Positions 28,601 to 35,926 of a stretch of 64,000 bases of DNA are shown piece after piece (position 1 is the first letter of the stretch; each line of letters opens with the position of its first letter). A program made the translations under genes and the position numbers. A model generated the notes under the pieces. It saw nothing but the letters and a program-made list of their open reading frames with translations, was not told the origin of the DNA and made no database searches. The stretch covers positions 29,928 through 93,927 of the forward strand of contig SACF01000013.1 of the NCBI GenBank assembly GCA_009928665.1, given 5' to 3'. This DNA is from Alphaproteobacteria bacterium. GTDB lineage: Bacteria; Bacteroidota; Bacteroidia; Bacteroidales; FEN-979.

Positions 28601-29242
28601 TTAAAGGTTAATAATATCCGGATTGGGAATCAAAGAATTGATTACAGTTATAAAAGAAATATGATCCTCGAGTTGTCACAAAGTGCATCGGGAAATCATG
28701 GTAATGAAGCCGGCAGATTAGCAGATGATTCCTTGTTTTACCTGGAGTCAGAATTTTCTTTTTCACTTGACCAGGGAAAACCCGTAAGGGTTGAATTCAT
28801 GCCCTCCTTCCCGGCCGGGACGCGTTTCATCAGGGTCACCCTCGATGGCATTGAAGTATCCCATTCTACATTCAAAACTGCACATTCGATGAAATTGGTT
28901 GTTAACTTTAATTTACAATCCAAGTCTCGTCTGATTGTTCAGGCTACCGGCGGTATCTCCGTTCTTCCTGTGATTGCTGATCCGAATCCCGGGGATTCTT
29001 CTGCAGGAATGCGGATCATCACATCGTACCTCAAAGGAGATGAATACATTGTCGGTGTGGAAGGAGCAGGATCAACGTCCGGATCGTTCGAAATATGGAG
29101 TCAGCGTCCTTTCAGTACCCTTTCTGACAATGTACATTTTTTGGGGCAAAAGCTGAATATCAGCCGGTTCTCCGTAGATTTCGAACCTTCAGAACAGAAA
29201 TATTCTCAAAGAACAATCATCTTTAAATATGACGATCATTGA
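25682..29242 (+). CDS. Large exported (alpha/alpha)6-type glycosidase, debranching-enzyme-like
   Basis: The ATG at 25682 (MNKLFILFII) gives a signal peptide, so a protein of 1186 residues. The N-terminal 230 residues resemble a glutamine-amidotransferase-like fold often found in carbohydrate-active proteins (VESGGKLMLTGQAVHYL; FRNHPVFDGL). The middle (about 300-560) is beta-rich. The catalytic part (about 620-960) is an (alpha/alpha)6 barrel with YAWYFGRDAVWSSFALLDYG, HGWVEGGELYGSHATLYMAG (candidate catalytic glutamate) and YHHGSVWPLFTGWAS, as in amylo-alpha-1,6-glucosidase/glucoamylase-like enzymes. The tail is a beta domain. Substrate is probably an alpha-glucan; this is an inference. It overlaps the next gene by 14 bases. 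Confidence 0.75.
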   Translation: MNKLFILFIIGSLQVSPIQILFGQSVKGKSMQMHTIHLDKKNPDSGQKSRKYPIAFINISDPDTVNPETRSVSAFLNKQSELSAEILSLSNFVSLKKQYKKYQIIWIHASGSFPLTGVDGAADWIVRLKRYVESGGKLMLTGQAVHYLNILGFEPMTIEDSTKQCIDEGYGRRLGFHAFRNHPVFDGLNGGAYILWPLSDMTAQISGFFGEKAPVNGRVVAVDWDYIFLREQTRLLFEYNPGYGKVLAVGGYMNFSLPNRNRAHLELFSENCLKYLFEDGRHGHYWDFSPSKVIAFDSVPVVDKHPDIIPPAVPWITGNQELSLRNPAGGGNFWDVAGKRMVTMGNERHGIDEVWTHPFMALRDYEAGLKFKDTDTVLWLSDLQPAVNVDPSFFRRDYQVGGGRLTEIIVNDPERPIGIVHYQYEGNNDPDLVIQFKSNLRWMWPYSEQATGSLYHWWDPALQAIGIRDQTGDLNVIVGANSPALIHLEGHYNVYKQDQNHIKYSGIPTDRMQVAGLLQYQIQQEKPLDVIFCGTSEGTDSAYQYFKYACSNPHDILLRAQQNSLANLKDRLMVTTPDSDFNTGYRWALVATDRFIVKTPTMGEALVAGYATTRPGWDGGHKINGRPGYAWYFGRDAVWSSFALLDYGDFTKVKSQLEFFNKYQDLTGKIFHEASTSGFIHYDAADATPLYVVLAGRYFRYSNDTAFLRKSWDYVKNAIDFCYSTDTDQDHLIENTNVGHGWVEGGELYGSHATLYMAGIWSSALSEAANMASFMNDLDAKKYRMEAVTVKNIINNRFWNEEKRFFAYGMNQDGSFRHEPTALPAVPILLGITDLEKAEPCLQQYASNLFSTNWGIRIVRDDSKMYKPTGYHHGSVWPLFTGWASLAAYKTGYEVQGFTHLMNNLKVYKNWGLGFVEEVLNGAAYKPTGVCPHQCWSETMVIQPAIEGLLGLNPDAGSQQLTFAPALPASWDSLKVNNIRIGNQRIDYSYKRNMILELSQSASGNHGNEAGRLADDSLFYLESEFSFSLDQGKPVRVEFMPSFPAGTRFIRVTLDGIEVSHSTFKTAHSMKLVVNFNLQSKSRLIVQATGGISVLPVIADPNPGDSSAGMRIITSYLKGDEYIVGVEGAGSTSGSFEIWSQRPFSTLSDNVHFLGQKLNISRFSVDFEPSEQKYSQRTIIFKYDDH

Positions 29243-29987
29243 TCTGATCATACTTACACTTGCATCCTTTCTTGCCGGGATCGTTAATGCAATTGCCGGA
29301 GGCGGAACCCTGATCACTTTCCCTGCACTTACTGCATTAGGGATTCCGGCATTGATTGCCAATGTCACCAATACGATCGCGTTAAGTCCCGGGTATCTTG
29401 CCGGCGCTTTGGCACAGCGAAAAGAGCTGTACGGACAGAAAAGGATGTTATGGATACTTTTACCTTTAAGCCTGGCCGGAGGGGTAGGCGGAGGATTTCT
29501 GTTACTTCAGACCGGAGAACGGAGCTTCAGGGAAATTGTTCCCTGGTTGATTCTCTTTGCCACTGTATTGTTAATACTTCAGCCTTTAATACGTAAGTGG
29601 ATCAACCATTTACAGGAAGGATCACATCATAGGATAAGTATTTACTGGGTATTTCTTTTTATCCTGCCAGCGGCCTTCTATGGCGGTTATTTCGGTGCCG
29701 GAGTAAGTGTAATCATCATTGCAACCCTCGGAGTAATGATCAACGATACGCTGAACAGGCTGAATGCGCTGAAACAGGTCATTTCATTCGTGATTAATGT
29801 TGCAACTGCCCTGTTTTTCATTTTCACTACCTCCTTTAGCTGGACTATTGTTATCGTCATGGCGACAGGGTCCATTTTAGGTGGGATTGCTGGTGGACGG
29901 TTAGCCGGGATGATAAAACCTCAGGTGCTCCGATGGACCATCATTACTATTGGATTTATTGTGTCGATCATATATTTCATCAAATGA
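29229..29987 (+). CDS. TauE/SafE (TSUP) family membrane transporter
   Basis: A 252-residue polytopic membrane protein with about eight hydrophobic helices. The family signature AGIVNAIAGGGTLITFPAL is in the first helices and is repeated in the second half (FYGGYFGAGVSVIII), the internal duplication typical of the family. TSUP proteins export or import sulfite, sulfoacetate or related organosulfur anions. The start ATG lies inside the preceding glycosidase gene (14-base overlap), so the two are translationally coupled. The link between an alpha-glucanase and this transporter is unexplained. Confidence 0.88.
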   Translation: MTIIDLIILTLASFLAGIVNAIAGGGTLITFPALTALGIPALIANVTNTIALSPGYLAGALAQRKELYGQKRMLWILLPLSLAGGVGGGFLLLQTGERSFREIVPWLILFATVLLILQPLIRKWINHLQEGSHHRISIYWVFLFILPAAFYGGYFGAGVSVIIIATLGVMINDTLNRLNALKQVISFVINVATALFFIFTTSFSWTIVIVMATGSILGGIAGGRLAGMIKPQVLRWTIITIGFIVSIIYFIK

Positions 29988-30153
29988 CCCGTTCTCTCAA
30001 TATCAGTTTTAAAAGCCTGGTTCTCACATCAGATGATAAGAAAAATGTGTTCCCAATCAGCAAATAGATGAGCGGCATTTCTGAAGCCTACAAGTAAAAT
30101 GAAGAAGTAATCGTTCAGACAGGATTCAGTCTTAATAATCAAATTTGAGTACT

Positions 30154-30588
30154 ATGAAATTTAAATTTCTTTTGTTGATCGCTGGTTTAGCATTCATGGC
30201 TGATGGATGTGTTTCGAATCGTGAAAAGAATATTCTCGAAATACGGAAAGCGGAAGCAGCATTTGCCCAAATGGCCTCAGAAAAAGGAATTCCTGAAGCA
30301 TTCTTTTTTTATGCCGCAGATAGCGGTGTCATCATGAGGAATAACAGACTGATTGTGGGAAAAGATTCAATTCTCGGGTATTACAAGAGCCGGACTGTTG
30401 GAGAAGCTCAATTAAAATGGTCTCCCGACTTCATCGATGTAGCCGAATCGGGTGATCTCGGGTATACCTATGGAACCTACACATTCACCTTTCGCGACAC
30501 CGCCGGAGTTATCAGAGAGAGCCGGGGATTCTTTCACACGGTTTGGAAGCGGCAGTCAGATGGAAGCTGGCGTTTCGTCTGGGATTAA
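30154..30588 (+). CDS. NTF2/SnoaL-like (DUF4440-type) lipoprotein
   Basis: A 144-residue protein from the ATG at 30154, chosen over TTG at 30145. The signal peptide has a lipobox (FMADGCVSN). The mature part is an NTF2-like cone: helix (ILEIRKAEAAFAQMASEKG), FFYAADSGVIMRNNRLIVG, then strands ending FHTVWKRQSDGSWRFVWD, as in DUF4440/ketosteroid-isomerase-like proteins. It probably binds a small ligand in the envelope. Its stop overlaps by 4 bases the stop of the convergent gene at 30585. Confidence 0.8.
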   Translation: MKFKFLLLIAGLAFMADGCVSNREKNILEIRKAEAAFAQMASEKGIPEAFFFYAADSGVIMRNNRLIVGKDSILGYYKSRTVGEAQLKWSPDFIDVAESGDLGYTYGTYTFTFRDTAGVIRESRGFFHTVWKRQSDGSWRFVWD

Positions 30589-31112
30589 TCCTTTTCGATT
30601 TTAAAAGCATTGAAAATCATATCCATACCAACCTGGGTTGCGGCATGGTACGTAGCTTCCAGGATATCCTTATCATTCCACCCGAGTTTCTTCAGCGCTT
30701 CAATGTCAGACTCGATTATTGAATTCGAATCCTTTACCACTTTAAGTATAAACAGAAGCAGCGCAAGTTCTTTTGCATCAAGGGGAGCCTTCTCAGGATT
30801 GCTTTTGATCTCTCCGATCTGATCGGGCAAAACTCCATACTGAAACAAAATTCCCGTATTGGCGCTTACACAGTAAGCACATTCTTCCTGCACCGAAACA
30901 AGCAGCCGGATAATAGCGAGCAGTTTTCCACTCAGGGTTTTATGCCGCATGAAAAAACCAAGATTGTTTACCTGGGTTTCAATAACATGCTCACTTGCAC
31001 TGAATATTTTAAATGCATTGGGGACAAACCCCATTGCATTGATCATGTTTTCATAAATGGAGGCAACCTTTCCGGTAGCCTGATCCTTTTCAATAACGTT
31101 GAGGAGCGCCAT
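30585..31112 (-). CDS. Carboxymuconolactone decarboxylase / AhpD-like protein
   Basis: A 175-residue all-helical protein of the CMD/AhpD superfamily. The redox-type motif is ECAYCVSANTGI (E-C-x-x-C with a following short helix, though the usual downstream histidine is replaced by asparagine). The conserved ATYHAATQVGMDMIFNAF segment is at the C-terminus. Members act as alkylhydroperoxidases or small decarboxylases. The CxxC is intact here, which favours a peroxidase-type role; that is inferred. It is the only gene on this strand between two plus-strand genes. Confidence 0.85.
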   Translation of the reverse strand: MALLNVIEKDQATGKVASIYENMINAMGFVPNAFKIFSASEHVIETQVNNLGFFMRHKTLSGKLLAIIRLLVSVQEECAYCVSANTGILFQYGVLPDQIGEIKSNPEKAPLDAKELALLLFILKVVKDSNSIIESDIEALKKLGWNDKDILEATYHAATQVGMDMIFNAFKIEKD

Positions 31113-31244
31113 AAGCCTGATTTTATGTGTAAATAAAAAGATTTAAAATGAATGTAACTTCCGTTCTCATTCTTTATTGTTAGGTCTTGAATTATTTTCA
31201 AAGAAAAAGCATACCTTCACCCCTTCCAATTCAATTCTGGTAAC

Positions 31245-33392
31245 ATGTTTAAAAAGGTCATCTTCACCGTTTTTTTAGGATTTCAGATCGTTTTGCTAAT
31301 TGCACAAAATTTTAAGCCTATTGAGGATTACATGCGGATCGATGCACGTGCAAGCGATCCTTTGTACACCACTTATGCCGCTGCTATGTCACGGTCGCAC
31401 CTCTATGGTGACAAGGCATATAAAATGGATTATTATTCCGATTGCAACCCAATAAGTTATTCTTCTGACCATGCCGGTACTTTTTTCTGTATCTGGAAAG
31501 TTGATCAGGTGGTTATTCCCAGGATCGGAGAATTTAAATCAAAACCTGTGATACATTATTCATTTCCCGATATGGCAATTCTGGAGTACGAACCCTTCCG
31601 TGGTATTCGCGTTAAGGAAACCTTTTTCGTATACAGTTCAGCCATTGCACTGGTCAACATGGAAGTGCGAAACATCGACGTGGTAAGTCATGAAGTTGCC
31701 GTTTATCCTATTCTTGATAATGGAATCGATTCCATCACGGTGAAAGAATATACCTGGGCATCAGATGGTTACCTGACCGAACGATTTGAAAGTCCTTACC
31801 GGTTGATCAGCAGTTTAAAGCTTGAATACGGGTACCCTCAACATGTTAGTGATTTCTTCACATCCGGTTATCCCACCTCTTCTTATGGCGCCTATAACGG
31901 GAACATGGATCATTTTTACAATCTGATCAAGACCGATTTTTATTCGGATCGCAGGAGTGATTCGCTTAAAATGAATGACACAGGATCATACAATTTCATT
32001 GCCTTGCATCTAAAAAAAAGACTGAAACCGGGCGAGGTTGTAACGTTCAGATATTTACGTGGTTATCAGGATCAAAAATCCGACCCACTTAATCTTATAC
32101 GTGAAGTAGATTCTGTCAAGAATCTGATGTTGAAGACCTATTATGAGGACAATCTGATCCTGTATTCCAAAATTCCGAAAATAAGATTCAATTCCACGGA
32201 TGATAAGATCACTTATATCAGCGCCTTCAACCTGGTTCGTGGCTGCATGTACCCGCCTTCAGGAAAGACCACTTACAATTTTTATGTTTTTTCAAGGAAT
32301 CCAATTTGGGGATGGGGTCATGGCCATCAGGTACTGCATGAGTCTCTGTCGATGATAGCTTATGCCTATATGGATCCTGTCTCAGCCGAAGGATCGCAAC
32401 GTGTTTACATGGAACAGCAGCGCGATGACGGATTGATAGCTTATCGTCATGGTCCCCGTGGGCTAGAGGATTACCCGCATAATAACATGAGTACTACCTC
32501 TGCGCCATTTTTCAGCTGGATCAATCTGGAGGTTTATAAAGCAGGAAAAAATAAACGTTTTCTCAGGGATGCTTATACATCGGGATACCGTTATATGGAG
32601 TGGCTGATGGCAAACCGTGATACCGATCATGACGGAACTTTTGAATGGGGACCATATGGAATTATCGAAAATGTAAGGGACTGGTATAATGCTGTTTTCC
32701 AGGTTTCTGCCGAAAGGTATCTCGATGTCGACAAAGAGGATATTTCGGATGAGCTGGAATGCCTTGATCTGACCCTGATGATTATCAAGGAGTTTCGATG
32801 TCTATCACAGATGGCTCAGGAATTGGGCCTTGTCGATGATGTCAGGAAATGGAAGCAACTGGCAGACCAGACTTCGGTTCTGGTTAATGAAAGAATGTGG
32901 GATGACAGCACGCATTTTTATTACTCGATAAACAAAAAGGATCATTCATTCCGGTTCATGACCCGTGATCTAAGGAGGCAGGAAATCATCGGATTTCTCG
33001 CTTTATGGGCTGGTGTTGCGCCAAAAGAACGAGCCGATCAGATTGTTGCGATTCTGACCGACACAACCAGATTCTGGCGAAGGTACGGTATTCCGACATT
33101 ATCGGCGCAGGATCCATGGTACAGCCCCTATGTGGATTATTGCTGCAAATGGAACGGGCCGGTTTGGTTATTATGGAATTACATGGTGTACGAGGGGCTC
33201 CGGGATTATGGATATCAAGAAGAAGCGCATGAATTGGCAGACAAGATGATTAAGAGTGCTGTTTTACAACTAACCAAGAATCACAATTTCTGGGAGTCCT
33301 ACTCACCCGATAACGAAGTGTTGAACTGTCCATCCAACTACATTTGGGATGCCATTCTGGCAAAATTGTTCATTGATGAAAATCAGAAGTAG
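31245..33392 (+). CDS. Exported (alpha/alpha)6 glycosidase, GH63/trehalase-like
   Basis: A 715-residue protein with a signal peptide (VIFTVFLGFQIVLLIAQ). The first 300 residues are beta-rich (YEPFRGIRVKETFFVYSS). The C-terminal 400 residues form a helical toroid with the repeat hallmarks of GH63/GH37-like barrels: WGWGHGHQVLHESLSMIAY, WLMANRDTDHDGTFEWGPYG, WKQLADQTSVLVNERMWDDS, and RYGIPTLSAQDPWYSP. Two acidic residues (E and D in these blocks) could serve as acid and base. The substrate is not readable. A TACCTTCA element lies about 35 bases before the ATG. It ends 26 bases before the DUF2961 gene and is probably an operon partner. Confidence 0.75.
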   Translation: MFKKVIFTVFLGFQIVLLIAQNFKPIEDYMRIDARASDPLYTTYAAAMSRSHLYGDKAYKMDYYSDCNPISYSSDHAGTFFCIWKVDQVVIPRIGEFKSKPVIHYSFPDMAILEYEPFRGIRVKETFFVYSSAIALVNMEVRNIDVVSHEVAVYPILDNGIDSITVKEYTWASDGYLTERFESPYRLISSLKLEYGYPQHVSDFFTSGYPTSSYGAYNGNMDHFYNLIKTDFYSDRRSDSLKMNDTGSYNFIALHLKKRLKPGEVVTFRYLRGYQDQKSDPLNLIREVDSVKNLMLKTYYEDNLILYSKIPKIRFNSTDDKITYISAFNLVRGCMYPPSGKTTYNFYVFSRNPIWGWGHGHQVLHESLSMIAYAYMDPVSAEGSQRVYMEQQRDDGLIAYRHGPRGLEDYPHNNMSTTSAPFFSWINLEVYKAGKNKRFLRDAYTSGYRYMEWLMANRDTDHDGTFEWGPYGIIENVRDWYNAVFQVSAERYLDVDKEDISDELECLDLTLMIIKEFRCLSQMAQELGLVDDVRKWKQLADQTSVLVNERMWDDSTHFYYSINKKDHSFRFMTRDLRRQEIIGFLALWAGVAPKERADQIVAILTDTTRFWRRYGIPTLSAQDPWYSPYVDYCCKWNGPVWLLWNYMVYEGLRDYGYQEEAHELADKMIKSAVLQLTKNHNFWESYSPDNEVLNCPSNYIWDAILAKLFIDENQK

Positions 33393-33400
33393 TACCTTTG
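33393..33400 (+). promoter_or_regulatory. Possible internal -7 box before the DUF2961 gene
   Basis: TACCTTTG matches TAnnTTTG, directly after the preceding stop codon and 18 bases before the ATG at 33419. The spacing resembles other boxes of the window, so it may be an internal promoter. Confidence 0.3.
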
Positions 33401-33418
33401 CAGATTGACCATATTTTT

Positions 33419-34906
33419 ATGAAAAGGAATTTCCTCCCGTTGTTCACAGTATTTATACTGCTTTTATTTTCATTTTCCGGCTGTAATCCGGTGAACCGGA
33501 CGGATATCCAGCACCTCATTTCTCCTTCAGCACTCCCCTACCTTAAGAATAGTAAAATGATCCAGGTCTCAAGTTATGATACCTCGGGGGGAGATATGGA
33601 CATGATCAACATCCCGGCAGGGAAAAAAGCAATTATTCTTGATGTTGATGGCCCCGGTATGATCGTTAGAATATGGTTTTCAATAAAGTCACCCGATCCG
33701 TATTACCTCCGGCGTACCGTTTTGCGAATGTTCTGGGACAATGAACAGAAGCCGTCGGTTGAAGTACCTATTGGGGACTTTTTCGGTTGTGGATTTAAGT
33801 ACACCCGTTATTCCTCACAATATCTGGGCATGACTGGTGACGGGTTCGTGTGTTATTTTCCAATGCCCTTTGAACGTCAGGCTCGCATTGAAATTCTCAA
33901 CGATACCCGGTATGATTTGCAGGGATTTTCCTATCAGGTCAATTACCAGAAATTCGAAGGCGCTCTCGAGCAGGATGTCGCCTATTTTCATGCATTTTGG
34001 AATCGAAGCGTGAGCACCCGGTACGATTCGAATTACACGCTGTTAAAGACAGAAGGGAAAGGACATTTAGTAGGTGTCAACCTGAATATCCAATCATACG
34101 ATGGGAATCTGGATTTTCTATATGGCGATGAGATGATATATGTTGATGGAGAGAAAAAACCCTCAATCAGGGGAACCGGAACAGCAGATTTCTTTTCCGG
34201 GGGATTGAATTTTTCGAGCGGGTCCTATAACACACCGTTCAATGGTCTGATATATAAAAATGATTCTTTGGGTCAGATCTCCGCTTACCGACTGTTTATT
34301 TCGGATCAGATTTCATTTAAAAAGAATATCCGGGTGACAATTGAACATGGGCACGGTAACAAGCTGACTGCTGATTACAGCTCCACTGTTTACTGGTATC
34401 ATATGGAGACGCATGCCCCTGTGACTTCGCTTACAAAACCGGGTCAACGAATCCCATTAAGGATTGTAAAACCTACCGGATTGATTGAAGCAGAAGCATT
34501 ACAATTGAAATCGGGAGGACTCAGATCTAAAATCATGGATATGTCGGATGAAGGTGCTGACTGGAGTGGCAACCGTCAGCTATTTATTGAGGCAAGGAAC
34601 AGTACTGATTTTGAGCTTATTCTCTCTGGAATTAAGCAGGGGAGTTACTATGTTGACCTCTATTTTACGGTCGGGCCAGTTTATGGGAATGCCGATGTGT
34701 ACGTAAATAGTGTTAAGTCGGGTTCCCTATCCGGTTATTCTCCCTATTTATTACCCCAGGGTAAAATCAGGCTGGAAGGTTCACCGACTGCTGAAGGGTT
34801 TATAAACCTGAAGTTCAGAATAACCGGGAAAGACACCTCTTCAAACGGTTACAACGTGGGTATTGACGGGGTTTATCTGACTCCCATACTGTCTAAACCA
34901 TTGTAA
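33419..34906 (+). CDS. DUF2961 (GH172-type) lipoprotein
   Basis: From the ATG at 33419 it has 495 residues, with lipobox LFSFSGCNP. The DUF2961 core is clear: DGPGMIVRIWFSIKSPDPY, LRMFWDNEQKPSVEVPIGDFF, YFPMPFERQARIEILND, and DGEKKPSIRGTGTADFFSGG. The last 130 residues look like an added beta-sandwich (LIEAEALQLKSGGLRSK; FTVGPVYGNADVYVN) of carbohydrate-binding or DUF type. DUF2961 proteins are GH172 enzymes, including alpha-D-fructofuranosidases and arabinofuranosidases. It is anchored in the outer membrane or its inner leaflet. It shares strand and tight spacing with the GH63-like gene and the CAP protein. Confidence 0.85.
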   Translation: MKRNFLPLFTVFILLLFSFSGCNPVNRTDIQHLISPSALPYLKNSKMIQVSSYDTSGGDMDMINIPAGKKAIILDVDGPGMIVRIWFSIKSPDPYYLRRTVLRMFWDNEQKPSVEVPIGDFFGCGFKYTRYSSQYLGMTGDGFVCYFPMPFERQARIEILNDTRYDLQGFSYQVNYQKFEGALEQDVAYFHAFWNRSVSTRYDSNYTLLKTEGKGHLVGVNLNIQSYDGNLDFLYGDEMIYVDGEKKPSIRGTGTADFFSGGLNFSSGSYNTPFNGLIYKNDSLGQISAYRLFISDQISFKKNIRVTIEHGHGNKLTADYSSTVYWYHMETHAPVTSLTKPGQRIPLRIVKPTGLIEAEALQLKSGGLRSKIMDMSDEGADWSGNRQLFIEARNSTDFELILSGIKQGSYYVDLYFTVGPVYGNADVYVNSVKSGSLSGYSPYLLPQGKIRLEGSPTAEGFINLKFRITGKDTSSNGYNVGIDGVYLTPILSKPL

Positions 34907-34922
34907 TTATTATAATCAAATA

Positions 34923-35918
34923 ATGAAGTTCTATTTCCGACCTATTTTGTTTACCCTGATCCTGTTTGGATCCGCTGCTCATTTCCCTGTTCGGATCATG
35001 GGTCAATCTTTGGGAAAAGGAAAACAGGTGCCTGTCAACTTCTGTATCGGGAGTAAGGAAATGAAGCTTTTTCAAATGGTCAATGAGTACAGAAGTATCT
35101 TTGAGCTCCCTGCTATTTCTTTATCAAAATCATTGTGTTACACTGCGTCACTTCATGTAAGAGATTTATTTCTGCACCATCCTGACCAGGGTTCCTGTAA
35201 CCTTCATTCCTGGTCGGATAAAGGCTTCTGGAAAGCCTTTTGTTACCCTCGGGATGAGGATAAAAAGAACTCTGTATGGGACAAACCCAGAGAGTTGACA
35301 AAATATCCTGCGAAGGGTTACGAGATCGTCTATTGGGAGAACGAAACGCCTGACATTGACAGTATTATGTCGGCATGGAGGACTGAGACCTATTTTAATG
35401 ATTTCCTGATGAATACGGGAAAATGGGAGGGTAAAAAATGGAATGCTATCGGGTTGGCGGTTTATGAAAATTTCGCTTGCGCCTGGTTTGGTGAAGCCGC
35501 GGATCCGGAAGGTTCACCCTGGGTTTGCGGGAATCCGCCTGTTATAAGAGGTGCTGATGATGCTCAAACAAGTCCTCAACCGGTAAGTAAAGTGTCGAAA
35601 GTAAAAATAAAAAATGACAGTGCTGTAGAATTACCCCAAGCCCCCGGTATCACCGGGAAAGGAGACTCCACCAAGGTCGTCAGATCTGACGGTACATTCA
35701 CCTACTACATCATAGTCAGGACCAACGTTTCCAGGAAACTGGCTGAACAAATTTCTACTGATTATAAATCGAAAGGACACAACAATGTCAGGGTCATCGA
35801 AAAGAATGGTAAAATCCGGATTTCGGTTTATGAAACCAAAGACCGGTTGGAAGCACTGACAAAATTGAAGGAGGTTAGGAAGACCCTTGTCAAAGATGCC
35901 TGGTTACTGAAAGAATGA
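34923..35918 (+). CDS. CAP-domain protein with C-terminal SPOR domain
   Basis: A 331-residue exported protein (signal peptide with FTLILFGSAAHF). The N-terminal part (about residues 45-200) is a CAP/SCP-like domain: MVNEYRSIFELPAISLS, HSWSDKGFWKAFCYPRDED, and NAIGLAVYENFACAWFG. The histidine and glutamate positions of the CAP cavity look present. A low-complexity linker (about 205-245) follows, then a SPOR-type domain (YYIIVRTNVSRKLAEQIS, YKSKGHNNVRVIEKNGKIRI). SPOR domains bind denuded peptidoglycan, so the protein is probably placed at the septum or cell wall. The two-domain combination is unusual. It is 16 bases after the DUF2961 gene. Confidence 0.8.
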   Translation: MKFYFRPILFTLILFGSAAHFPVRIMGQSLGKGKQVPVNFCIGSKEMKLFQMVNEYRSIFELPAISLSKSLCYTASLHVRDLFLHHPDQGSCNLHSWSDKGFWKAFCYPRDEDKKNSVWDKPRELTKYPAKGYEIVYWENETPDIDSIMSAWRTETYFNDFLMNTGKWEGKKWNAIGLAVYENFACAWFGEAADPEGSPWVCGNPPVIRGADDAQTSPQPVSKVSKVKIKNDSAVELPQAPGITGKGDSTKVVRSDGTFTYYIIVRTNVSRKLAEQISTDYKSKGHNNVRVIEKNGKIRISVYETKDRLEALTKLKEVRKTLVKDAWLLKE

Positions 35919-35926
35919 ATGTTCAA

